This document shows positions 31,239 to 38,459 of a stretch of 51,116 nucleotides of DNA, piece after piece (within the stretch, counting starts at the first letter, position 1; every line of letters starts with the position of its first letter). The position numbers were made by a program, and so were the translations under genes. The notes under the pieces are model-generated. The model made no database searches. It saw only the letters and a program-made list of their open reading frames with translations, and was not told where the DNA came from. This DNA is from Dehalococcoidia bacterium (lineage in GTDB: Bacteria; Chloroflexota; Dehalococcoidia; DSTF01; WHTK01), in assembly GCA_009377745.1 (NCBI GenBank), contig WHTK01000023.1, positions 1,796-52,911 on the forward strand, written 5' to 3'.

Positions 31239-33164
31239 TTATTCGTACGCGGGCTGGATGGAGATCAGCTCCGGGGCGGGATCGCCCTGTTCGAAGGCGT
31301 CTACGACGTGGACGGCTTGGGGAAGGAGCTCGGCGCAGACGACGCATTCGAGGCAGGGCTCCTGGCCCTCGACGGCGTCGCCGGCAGCGCGGCGCATCGC
31401 CAGGGTGAGGCAGGTCTCGGCGGCGCGGGCGTAGGCTTCGGCGTACTCGGCGCGGGTGGCCTTGTCGCGGCCGGCCTCGTAGCGCGTGAGGCCCTTGCAG
31501 ACGCCGGCGCGGCAGTGGCGGCTGAAGATGTGCTCTTCGAGCTCGGCGGCGAACCAAGTCATCGTGTTGACGATGATCGAGGGCGCGAACTGGCCGTGGA
31601 AGCAGTTGGAGTATTTGAGCGTGTCGGCGATGAGGCGGAACTTGCCGATGTCGGACTCACGGCCGCCGCCGCGCTGGATACGGCGGATGATCTCGACCAT
31701 GCGCTGGGTGCCGCCGTGGCAGGTGGTGCAGCGGCCACAGGATTCGTCTTCGAGGAACCACTCGAACTGAGCGCAGAGGTCGATGACGCAGGCCGTGTCG
31801 TCGAGAAATACGAAGCCTCCGCCACCGAGACCGACGGCGCCCTTCTCGCGGAAGGCCTCCGGCTCGATGGCCAGGTCGAGGGCGAACTCGGGTAGGACGC
31901 CGAGCAGGGGTCCGCCGGGCTGGAGCGCCTTGAAGGTGTGGCCGACAGGCGCGCCGCCGCCGCAGATCTCGTAGGCCTGGCCGACCGTGACGCCGAAGGC
32001 GAACTCGAAGCAACCGGCGCGCTGGACGTGGCCGGAGAGCGAGAAGAGCATCGTCCCCGGGTTGCGCTCGGTGCCAACGTCGGCGTATTTTTCGACGCCG
32101 TGGCGCATGATCCAGGCGGCGCAGTGATAGCTGCCGACGTTGTTGACGTTGCTGCCCTGGCCAAAGACGCCGGAAGCGGCGGGATAAGGCGGGCGGATCT
32201 TGGGCATGCCGCGAGCGTCCTCGATCGAGGCGATGAGACCGGATTCCTCGCCGCAGACGTAGCTGCCGGCGCCGCGTACGACCTTCATCTCGAAGCTGAA
32301 ATCATGGCCGAGGATGTCTTTGCCGAGAAGGCCGCGCTCGTAGGCCTGCTCGACGGCTTTGACGACGCGCTCGAAAGCGAGAGGATACTCCTCGCGGACG
32401 TAGATGTAGCCGGTAGCGGCGCCGGCGGCCCAGGCGCCGATCAGCATGCCTTCGATCAGGGCGTGGGGGTCGTCCTCCATGGTCATGCGGTTGACCCAGG
32501 CGCCGGGGTCGCCTTCATCGGCATTGCAGACCATCGTCTTGGGTGTCGTGGGCGAGGTGCGGAGGAAGTCCCATTTGCGGCCGGTGGGAAAGAAGCCGCC
32601 GCTGCGGCCACCGAGCTTGGAGCCGGTGACCTCGGCGATGACGTCTTCTTGAGTCATGACCAGGGAGCGTTCGAGGCCGGCGTAGGCGCCGGTGGCGAGG
32701 GCGTCGTCGATGCTCTCGGGGTCGATGAGGCCCATCTCGCTCATGAGGCGGCGCTCCTGGACCGACCACCAGGCATGGTCGTCCATGCGGGCGACGCCGC
32801 TGGCGGGCGAGCCGCCGAGAGCGCCGAGAAGCCAGCGGTTGGTCTGCTCGCCGCGGACGAGCACGGATTCCAAGAAGTCCGGCACATCCTCCGCGTCCAC
32901 GTGCTGATAGAGGATGCGGGAGCCGCCGGCGCGGCCAACCTCGACCTGGGGGTTGGCGAAGGAGAGGCCGTTGCCGCCGGTCTGGACGACGTCTGCATCG
33001 AGGCCGCGCGAGGCGACGAGGGCGCGCAGGGCATCGAGCGTCTTGAGGGCGCCAACAGCGATGCTGGAGGTGTCGATACCCACGGCGAGTCGCGGCCGGT
33101 CCCGCGCCTCGATGCGACGCTTGGCGGGCGCGGCCTGGGCCTCTAGCTCAGCGTAAGTAGGCAT
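31239..33164 (-). CDS. NuoF/HndC-like NADH-binding subunit with a cysteine-less thioredoxin-like N-terminal domain
   Basis: A 641-residue NADH:quinone oxidoreductase 51-kDa-type subunit. Residues 25-110 have the thioredoxin-like ferredoxin fold, but the positions that normally bind [2Fe-2S] read VGIDTSSIAVGA and QTGGNGLSFANP, with no cysteine. The core follows: GGRSGGFFPTGRKWDF (FMN/NADH), NADEGDPGAWVNR, RGAGSYVCGEESGL, the SLBB region, and the [4Fe-4S] motif ESCGRCTTCHGGT (about residue 472) with its fourth cysteine in SNCFHGQFAP. The tail has CLECVVC near the end. It is adjacent to a NuoE-like gene with no NuoG, hydrogenase or formate dehydrogenase gene in view. It may feed or take electrons through an unlinked partner. 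Confidence 0.9.
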   Translation of the reverse strand: MPTYAELEAQAAPAKRRIEARDRPRLAVGIDTSSIAVGALKTLDALRALVASRGLDADVVQTGGNGLSFANPQVEVGRAGGSRILYQHVDAEDVPDFLESVLVRGEQTNRWLLGALGGSPASGVARMDDHAWWSVQERRLMSEMGLIDPESIDDALATGAYAGLERSLVMTQEDVIAEVTGSKLGGRSGGFFPTGRKWDFLRTSPTTPKTMVCNADEGDPGAWVNRMTMEDDPHALIEGMLIGAWAAGAATGYIYVREEYPLAFERVVKAVEQAYERGLLGKDILGHDFSFEMKVVRGAGSYVCGEESGLIASIEDARGMPKIRPPYPAASGVFGQGSNVNNVGSYHCAAWIMRHGVEKYADVGTERNPGTMLFSLSGHVQRAGCFEFAFGVTVGQAYEICGGGAPVGHTFKALQPGGPLLGVLPEFALDLAIEPEAFREKGAVGLGGGGFVFLDDTACVIDLCAQFEWFLEDESCGRCTTCHGGTQRMVEIIRRIQRGGGRESDIGKFRLIADTLKYSNCFHGQFAPSIIVNTMTWFAAELEEHIFSRHCRAGVCKGLTRYEAGRDKATRAEYAEAYARAAETCLTLAMRRAAGDAVEGQEPCLECVVCAELLPQAVHVVDAFEQGDPAPELISIQPAYE

Positions 33165-33665
33165 TTACGGTTGGTCTCCAGCCTGGAGGCGGCGGACCAG
33201 CTCGACGGTCTTGGATGGCGTCAGGGGGCCAACGACTTCGCCATCAACCCAGACCTGGGGGGCGTTGTCGCAGGTGCCGTTGCACTGACCCAGGTGGAGG
33301 CCAAGGCGGTTGTCGGGCGTGTTCTCACCCATGCCGCAGGCCAGCAGGCCTTCGAGGACGAGACGGAGGTTCTCACTGCCCTTGATGTAGCAGGCGGGGC
33401 CGCTGCACCAGGAGATCTTGGTCTCCGGCGGCGGCGTCTGGCGAAACTCGGAGTAGTAGGTGACCGCTCCGTAGACTCGCGACTCCGGCAGGCGCAGGTG
33501 CTGCGCCACGCCGGGGATGGCGGCCTGGGGGATGTAGCCGTAGCGGTGCTGGACGCGGTGGAGGGCCTCCAGCAGGTCGCCTTCGCCGGGGGCGAGACCT
33601 TCGAGGATCTGGCGCACTTCGAGGGTGGCCTCGTTGCGCGCAGAAGCGCCGTAAAAGCTGGTCAT
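33165..33665 (-). CDS. NuoE/HndA-like [2Fe-2S] subunit
   Basis: A 166-residue 24-kDa-type subunit from ATG 33663-33665. A longer frame from 33770 would add a non-family N-terminus and would run through the divergent promoter at 33751-33778. EGDLLEALHRVQHRYGYIP is the family helix. The [2Fe-2S] ligands are intact as C-x4-C (SWCSGPACYIKG) and C-x3-C (GQCNGTCDNAP). The stop codon directly abuts the NuoF-like start, so the two are co-translated and should form the NADH-oxidising diaphorase pair. In the absence of NuoG the cofactor chain beyond this pair is unknown. Confidence 0.9.
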   Translation of the reverse strand: MTSFYGASARNEATLEVRQILEGLAPGEGDLLEALHRVQHRYGYIPQAAIPGVAQHLRLPESRVYGAVTYYSEFRQTPPPETKISWCSGPACYIKGSENLRLVLEGLLACGMGENTPDNRLGLHLGQCNGTCDNAPQVWVDGEVVGPLTPSKTVELVRRLQAGDQP

Positions 33666-33750
33666 GACGAAACCACTATAGGAAGCGTCCGGATTAGGGT
33701 AAAGGCGGCGTGAGCCTCGTGGACGGGCGAACAAGTCTCGCCCGGCCAAG

Positions 33751-33778
33751 TTGACACCCAACCCTCCCAAGTTATGAT
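33751..33778 (+). promoter_or_regulatory. Strong sigma-70-type promoter for the Lrp-domain gene
   Basis: A perfect -35 box TTGACA (33751-33756) and TATGAT (33773-33778) are 16 bases apart. AAGGAGG follows at 33798-33804, with the ATG at 33815. This is the best promoter/ribosome-binding-site combination in the window. Confidence 0.75.
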
Positions 33779-33814
33779 CATCTCACCTGTCCTGACTTAA
33801 GGAGGCGTGAGCCC

Positions 33815-34066
33815 ATGGCAGTACGCGGATACGTGCTCATCGAGGCCGACGTTGGCCACTCCAAGGGCGTCGGCGAGGCCGTCCTCGCTCTCAGCCACAC
33901 CGACGCGCGCGTCACCAGCGTCGACACCGTCACCGGCCCCTACGACGTCATCGTCCAGATGGAGGCTGACGACCTGGACAAGCTGGGTAACGCCATCACG
34001 GACGGCATCCAGCACATCGAGGGCGTCGCCCGCACCACGACTTGCCTGGCGGTGCGCCTCGGCTGA
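33815..34066 (+). CDS. Stand-alone Lrp/AsnC ligand-binding (RAM) domain protein
   Basis: An 83-residue protein that is only the C-terminal effector domain of Lrp/AsnC regulators. YVLIEADVGHSKGVGEAVLA is followed by VTGPYDVIVQMEADDLDKLG and GVARTTTCLAVRLG. No helix-turn-helix precedes it, and the strong ribosome binding site AAGGAGG fixes the start. Such single-domain forms oligomerise and bind amino acids, and may act by joining full-length Lrp proteins or by sensing on their own. Its own strong promoter suggests abundant expression. moeA follows 75 bases later. Confidence 0.9.
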   Translation: MAVRGYVLIEADVGHSKGVGEAVLALSHTDARVTSVDTVTGPYDVIVQMEADDLDKLGNAITDGIQHIEGVARTTTCLAVRLG

Positions 34067-34141
34067 CCTAACCTCCACGTTTCTTCTCTACCCTGCCGAA
34101 CGACGCGGCATCATCGCGCGGTCCGTATCCTCTCTCCTGTC

Positions 34142-35419
34142 ATGAACGAAGCCATGATCAGCGTCGAGGAGGCTCGCGCCCGTATCCTTGACGCCATTAG
34201 CCGCCTGCCGCCTGAGACCAAGCCGCTCGAAGACGCGCTGGGCCAGGTGCTGGCCGAAGACGTCAGCTCACCGCTGACCATCCCGCCGCGCGATAACACC
34301 TCGATGGACGGCTACGCCGTGCGCGCCGCCGACACCGAGGACTCCTCTCAGGCATCGCCGCGCGAGCTGCGCGTCATCGGCGAGGTCGCGGCCGGCTACA
34401 CCTACGATGGCGAGCTCCAGCCCGGCTCTGCCGTCCGGATCATGACCGGCGCCCCCATCCCGGCCGGCGCCGATGCCGTGGTCCCCTTCGAGGAGACAGA
34501 CGAGGAGCCGGGCCGCGCTTTCGGGGCCTTCGCCAAGGGCCGCGACCACGTCGGCGTCTTCAAGACAGCTCGTCCCGGCGCCAACGTCCGCCGCGCAGGT
34601 GAGGACGTCCAGGCCGGCAGCCTGGTCCTGAGCGCCGGCGCCCAGCTTGGCGCGGCCCAGCTTGGCGTCCTGGCGTCGGTCGGCAAGCGCACGGTATCCG
34701 TCTACCGCCGGCCCATCGTGGCCGTCCTCTCGACCGGCGACGAACTGCTCGGGCTCGACCAGCCATACGAGCACGGCAAGATCTACGACAGCAACGCCGC
34801 CAGCATCGCCGCCCTGATCTCCGAGGCCGGCGGCATCCCGCTGCGCCTCGGCATCGCCCGTGACACGGTCGAGGACCTGACAGCCAAGCTGCGCCACGGC
34901 CTCGGCGCCGACCTCCTCGTCACCTCAGCCGGCGTCTCCCGTGGTGACTACGATGTCGTCAAAGACGTCCTGGAGCGCGAGGGCGAGGTCGATTTCTGGA
35001 CCGTACGCATGCGCCCCGGCAAGCCGCTGGCCTTCGGCGCATTTCCGGCCCCGGACGGCCGCCGCGTGCCCCACATCGGCCTGCCCGGCAACCCAGTCAG
35101 CTCCATGGTCACTTTCGAGCTCTTCGGCCGGGCGGCGATCTTCAAGCTCATGGGCAAGACCAGCTGGGAGCGCCAGACCCTGCGTGTCACGGTCGAAGAC
35201 CGCGTCGTCAATGACGATGGCCGCCGCTTCCTTGCCCGCGCCATCGTCCGCCAGCGAGACGGCCGTTACTTCGCCTCCCTCACCGGTTCTCAGAGCTCCG
35301 GTGTCCTCACCTCGATGGCGCTGGCTAACGCCCTCGTCGTCTGCCCTGAAGACGTGCCAGCCCTCGAATCCGGCCAGGAAGCCGACGCGATCATGCTAGG
35401 ACCCGTGACCAATGACTGA
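34142..35419 (+). CDS. moeA: Molybdopterin molybdenumtransferase MoeA
   Basis: A 425-residue MoeA, which inserts molybdate into adenylylated molybdopterin. NTSMDGYAVRAADT near residue 53, VVPFEETDEE, the MoCF-fold GDELLG and HGKIYDSNAA near 205-223, TSAGVSRGDYDVVKDVL near 262 and LPGNPVSSMV near 315 are family blocks. The C-terminal domain IV is present. The ATG at 34142 gives a four-residue extension over ATG 34154, which would begin MISVEEARARIL and is an equally good start. The stop overlaps the next gene by eight bases. No other molybdopterin genes are in view. Confidence 0.95.
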   Translation: MNEAMISVEEARARILDAISRLPPETKPLEDALGQVLAEDVSSPLTIPPRDNTSMDGYAVRAADTEDSSQASPRELRVIGEVAAGYTYDGELQPGSAVRIMTGAPIPAGADAVVPFEETDEEPGRAFGAFAKGRDHVGVFKTARPGANVRRAGEDVQAGSLVLSAGAQLGAAQLGVLASVGKRTVSVYRRPIVAVLSTGDELLGLDQPYEHGKIYDSNAASIAALISEAGGIPLRLGIARDTVEDLTAKLRHGLGADLLVTSAGVSRGDYDVVKDVLEREGEVDFWTVRMRPGKPLAFGAFPAPDGRRVPHIGLPGNPVSSMVTFELFGRAAIFKLMGKTSWERQTLRVTVEDRVVNDDGRRFLARAIVRQRDGRYFASLTGSQSSGVLTSMALANALVVCPEDVPALESGQEADAIMLGPVTND

Positions 35420-35900
35420 CTCCCGAGAAGACGAACCGGTAACCCACGAGATTGAGCTGACGGCCGAGGACGTGGCCTACCTGGAGCCGATCCTGGCCGG
35501 CCTGACTCAACGCGCCCACTTCGATGAGCCATTCACTCTCGACTACGTGCTCAATTACTGGGGCGACTTCATCACCGACCTCGAAAATGAGCAGGCCGGC
35601 GGCATGGATGAGTACATCAATGACGTCATGCTGCGCGAGATCATCGAGCACGACCTCCTCCAGAACGCGCCCATCGCCCTGCGGATCAAGCTTCTCACCG
35701 CGATTGAGCCTTGGGATGAGCGCTTCGAAGCCGCGACCCAGCAACTCGACAAGCCGATCCGCTACCTACCTGAGGGTTATGAGGGTCACTGGTGGTGGTA
35801 CCGCGCTCCGAAAGACGTCGTCGTCCAGTGGGTAGAGAACGAAGAGCCGCCCGCGAGCAAGGAAACGCCGCCGGAGGCGGCGGGGCCTTCTACCCAGTAA
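35412..35900 (+). CDS. Conserved hypothetical acidic protein
   Basis: A 162-residue acidic protein that I do not recognise. It has a compact N-terminal part (residues 1-125, with aromatic blocks LDYVLNYWGDFITDLE and GHWWWYRAPKDVVVQWV) and a disordered proline/glutamate tail. No membrane segment, cysteine or nucleotide motif is present. The ATG lies inside the 3' end of moeA (eight-base overlap), so it is translationally coupled to moeA. It converges with acyP and the two overlap by 11 bases. A link to molybdenum cofactor use is only positional. Confidence 0.72.
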   Translation: MTDSREDEPVTHEIELTAEDVAYLEPILAGLTQRAHFDEPFTLDYVLNYWGDFITDLENEQAGGMDEYINDVMLREIIEHDLLQNAPIALRIKLLTAIEPWDERFEAATQQLDKPIRYLPEGYEGHWWWYRAPKDVVVQWVENEEPPASKETPPEAAGPSTQ

Positions 35901-36180
35901 AGAAGCCCTGGTAGCTGCCCGTAGCTTCGCTCCAGCTCAACTCCACCTTCTCGATGTAAGCACCGGACGGTCCCAGCTTCAGAGCCGCGACCAGCGCCTC
36001 CAGCGCCGCCCGCTGGCCCTCCGCCATCACCTCCACGCTGCGACCGTCGCTCATATTGCGCACGAGGCCCTTGATTCCCAGCTCAAGCGCTCGTCTCTGC
36101 ACGAAGGCGCGAAAGCCCACGCCCTGCACGCGTCCGTGGACGACGGCCCGCAGCGCTTCGTCAGGGCGAGAGGAGGTCAT
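35890..36180 (-). CDS. acyP: Acylphosphatase
   Basis: A 96-residue acylphosphatase with the ferredoxin-like alpha/beta fold. Catalytic Arg24 is in VHGRVQGVGFRAF and Asn42 in GLVRNMSDGRSVEVMAEG. It hydrolyses the carboxyl-phosphate bond of small acyl phosphates. The start lies 20 bases inside the end of aroKB, so it is the last gene of the aro operon. It overlaps the convergent unknown gene at its 3' end. Length and motifs are complete. Confidence 0.93.
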   Translation of the reverse strand: MTSSRPDEALRAVVHGRVQGVGFRAFVQRRALELGIKGLVRNMSDGRSVEVMAEGQRAALEALVAALKLGPSGAYIEKVELSWSEATGSYQGFFTG

Positions 36181-37843
36181 CCAGCACGGCTTCGACGACG
36201 GACGACGGCACGTCTGCCCGGACCACCGGCCGCCCGACGCCCTCCAGCAGCACCCAGCGCTGGCCGCCGGCGACCACCTTCTTGTCGAGACTGAGCGCGG
36301 CGAGGATGCGCTCCCGGTCGAGGCCCGGCGGTGGCCGCAACGGCAGCCCTGCCCGCTCGATCAGTTTGCGCTGCCGCTCGACCAGCTCCGGCGGCGTCAC
36401 GCCCACCCGCCTGCCGATCTCCGCCGCCGCCATCATGCCCGCCGCGACTGCCTCGCCGTGCAGTAGCGATTCATAGCCGCCCGCCGCCTCGAAGGCGTGG
36501 CCCAGGGTATGGCCGTAGTTGAGGATCTCACGCACGCCGCCGGTTTCGCGCTCGTCCTCGCTGACCACCTCGCCTTTGATCTGCACGTTACGGGCAATGA
36601 CTTGCGTAGTCAGCTCCGGCTCCAGCGCCAGCAGGTCGTCCAGGCGCACCTCCAGTAGCTCCAGCAGCTCAGGGTCACGGATCAGGGCGTGCTTGATCAC
36701 CTCGCCCAGCCCTTCGACGAGAGCCCGGCGTGGCAGCGTCTTGAGCGTCGCCACGTCCGCCACCACGGCCCGCGGCTGGTAAAACAGGCCGACGATGTTT
36801 TTGACGCCGACGTGATTGATCGCCGTCTTGCCGCCGATCGACGCGTCGACCATCGCCAGCAGGCTGGTCGGCGCCTGGACGACGGGCATGCCGCGCATAT
36901 ACGTCCCGGCGATGAAGCCGGCGAAGTCGTCCACCATGCCGCCGCCCAGCGCCACGATCGCGTCGCGACGTTCCGCCCGCAGCGACGCCAGCCAGTCGTA
37001 GGCGCGTCCGGCGTTCTCGATGCTCTTGCTGCCGTCACCCGGCTCCAAAGCCAGACTCGCCGCATCGATGCCCGCCTCACGCAGGCTCGATAGCGCCGTC
37101 TCGCCCCAGATACCTAGGACGTTGTCATCGCTGATCACGAAGGCGCGACGCGCTCCCGTGGCGCGCTTGACGTACTCGCCCAGCCGCTCCAGGCCGCCCC
37201 AGTCCACGTACGCCGGGTAGTCGCCTGAAGCGGTGCGGATGATAGCCGTCGCATGTGGTGTATCGAGGGCGGCCGGCATCACGGAGGGGACACGAAGAAG
37301 CTGCTCGATGCGTCCGGGGCGGTTATAGGCCCCTTCGCCAACCAACCGATACCAAGCAAGGATTACTTTCGCCACGTCTTCGGGCGTTAGCGTATCGGTC
37401 AGGACGGTATAGTCGGCTGTCGTCCGGTAGAGCGCCGCCCGCTGGTCGAAGATGCGCGGGCTGCGCAGCGGGCGCTCGCGGCCTTTGGAGTCGTTGCCGT
37501 CGCGCGCTTCCGTCTCCTCGAAATGGGCGTCCAGCCAGACGGCCAGCCCTGCCTCTACCATGCTGCGCCGCGACGTCTCGTTGACCGGCGCACCGCCGCC
37601 GCAGGCCACGACGAGACGCTGTCGCGACGCCAGCTCAGACAGGATCACCGCCTCGATGGCGCGGAACCTGAATTCGCCTTCCTCGGCGATTACCTCGGCC
37701 GGCGTCCGGCCGCCGCTGCGCTGCTCGATCAGGTCATCGCTGTCGATGGCCTCCCAGCCCAGCAGCGCGGCGAGGCGCTTTGCCACTTCCGTCTTGCCGG
37801 TGCCGGAGAAACCGATCAGTGTGATGTGTTCTGGCGTGCTCAT
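36161..37843 (-). CDS. aroKB: Fused shikimate kinase / 3-dehydroquinate synthase
   Basis: A 560-residue fusion of two shikimate-pathway enzymes. Residues 1-170 are shikimate kinase: P-loop LIGFSGTGKTEVAK, DSDDLIE and the VVACGGGAPVN turn. Residues 195-560 are 3-dehydroquinate synthase: VALGGGMVDDFAGFIAGTYMRG (NAD site), APTSLLAMVDASIGGKTAIN, EVIKHALI and NYGHTLGHAFE with the zinc histidines. In the pathway the synthase makes 3-dehydroquinate early and the kinase phosphorylates shikimate later. AroKB fusions occur in several lineages, Chloroflexota among them. The ATG shares one base with the vapC stop (TGATG), so translation is coupled to an upstream toxin gene. Confidence 0.95.
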   Translation of the reverse strand: MSTPEHITLIGFSGTGKTEVAKRLAALLGWEAIDSDDLIEQRSGGRTPAEVIAEEGEFRFRAIEAVILSELASRQRLVVACGGGAPVNETSRRSMVEAGLAVWLDAHFEETEARDGNDSKGRERPLRSPRIFDQRAALYRTTADYTVLTDTLTPEDVAKVILAWYRLVGEGAYNRPGRIEQLLRVPSVMPAALDTPHATAIIRTASGDYPAYVDWGGLERLGEYVKRATGARRAFVISDDNVLGIWGETALSSLREAGIDAASLALEPGDGSKSIENAGRAYDWLASLRAERRDAIVALGGGMVDDFAGFIAGTYMRGMPVVQAPTSLLAMVDASIGGKTAINHVGVKNIVGLFYQPRAVVADVATLKTLPRRALVEGLGEVIKHALIRDPELLELLEVRLDDLLALEPELTTQVIARNVQIKGEVVSEDERETGGVREILNYGHTLGHAFEAAGGYESLLHGEAVAAGMMAAAEIGRRVGVTPPELVERQRKLIERAGLPLRPPPGLDRERILAALSLDKKVVAGGQRWVLLEGVGRPVVRADVPSSVVEAVLDDLLSP

Positions 37844-38235
37844 CAGTAGTTCCTGATTTCGATGGGAAAGCGACCGAAATCTCGACGGTTAGCTGTGTAA
37901 ACAGCTTCCCCTCGCTCGAAGGCAGAAGCAGCTATGAGGGCATCGCGAACAAGTCGTTCCGAGAACTCTGGCCGCAGGGTCCTAAGCCATGCACCGGCCA
38001 GTTTGGCAGCCACGGTGGAAAGGTGTACTTGATCTTCTAGATCAAGTACACCTTCGTAAAAGAGCTCTTCTTCTCGATCGAGATGCGGACCCATCCAAAG
38101 TTCAAGGTATGTTACGGACGAGACTGCGGCTCGAAAGTGCCCGTTTTGGATGTCAGACCACATTGCTAACGCTCCTTGGTTCTGACCACGACGGAGATCT
38201 ATGAAAAACGTCGTATCTAGGACACCGTCACTCAC
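37843..38235 (-). CDS. VapC-type PIN-domain toxin
   Basis: A 130-residue PIN-domain protein, the RNase toxin of type II VapBC modules. The acidic catalytic residues are in VLDTTFFIDL, TYLELWMG, VRDALIAAS and ANRRDFGRF. The GTG start overlaps the antitoxin stop by eight bases. Its stop overlaps the aroKB start. The gene is distinctly AT-richer than the aro genes (47% GC by hand count for 38041-38100) and contains a perfect 15-bp inverted repeat at 38021-38053. Together these point to horizontal insertion into the aro operon. Confidence 0.88.
   Translation of the reverse strand: MSDGVLDTTFFIDLRRGQNQGALAMWSDIQNGHFRAAVSSVTYLELWMGPHLDREEELFYEGVLDLEDQVHLSTVAAKLAGAWLRTLRPEFSERLVRDALIAASAFERGEAVYTANRRDFGRFPIEIRNY
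38021..38053. repeat. Perfect 15-bp inverted repeat inside the vapC coding sequence
   Basis: AGGTGTACTTGATCT is followed by the 3-base spacer TCT and its exact complement AGATCAAGTACACCT. The region encodes GVLDLEDQVHL of the toxin. In mRNA it would fold into a very stable hairpin, which is unusual within a coding region. Confidence 0.95.
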
Positions 38236-38446
38236 GCGGAAGCAAGCCGCCCCAAATCTTTGCCACCCGTTTCACATACTCCCGGCCGGAGGGTAGATCT
38301 GGCCTGCCGCCGATATCGGCTTGAACAATGGCTATAGCCTGCTCCCTGGTGAGAGAAACAGGCGTTCCAAGTGGTTGATCGAAGAGGGCTCGCAGCTCAG
38401 GATCATTTAGCTTCTCAGCGATTGAGTGTCTTTTGACCTTTTTCAT
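38228..38446 (-). CDS. Probable VapB-type antitoxin
   Basis: A 72-residue basic-start protein (MKKVKRHSIAEKLND) located directly before, and overlapping, the PIN toxin gene. The C-terminal region (SLTREQAIAIVQADIGGRPDLPSG...) could be the toxin-wrapping part. No family signature such as AbrB or ribbon-helix-helix is obvious, so the assignment rests on position, size and overlap. AGGGA lies before the ATG, and the aroC stop is 13 bases upstream, so it is likely read from the aroC transcript. Antitoxin autorepression at its own promoter is therefore uncertain here. Confidence 0.75.
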   Translation of the reverse strand: MKKVKRHSIAEKLNDPELRALFDQPLGTPVSLTREQAIAIVQADIGGRPDLPSGREYVKRVAKIWGGLLPRE

Positions 38447-38459
38447 GGCTAGTTCCCTG

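Noticed and set aside
31938..33146. Long plus-strand frame opposite the NuoF-like gene
   Set aside because: Alanine/glycine/valine-rich shadow frame without motif. The opposite strand encodes all NuoF motifs.
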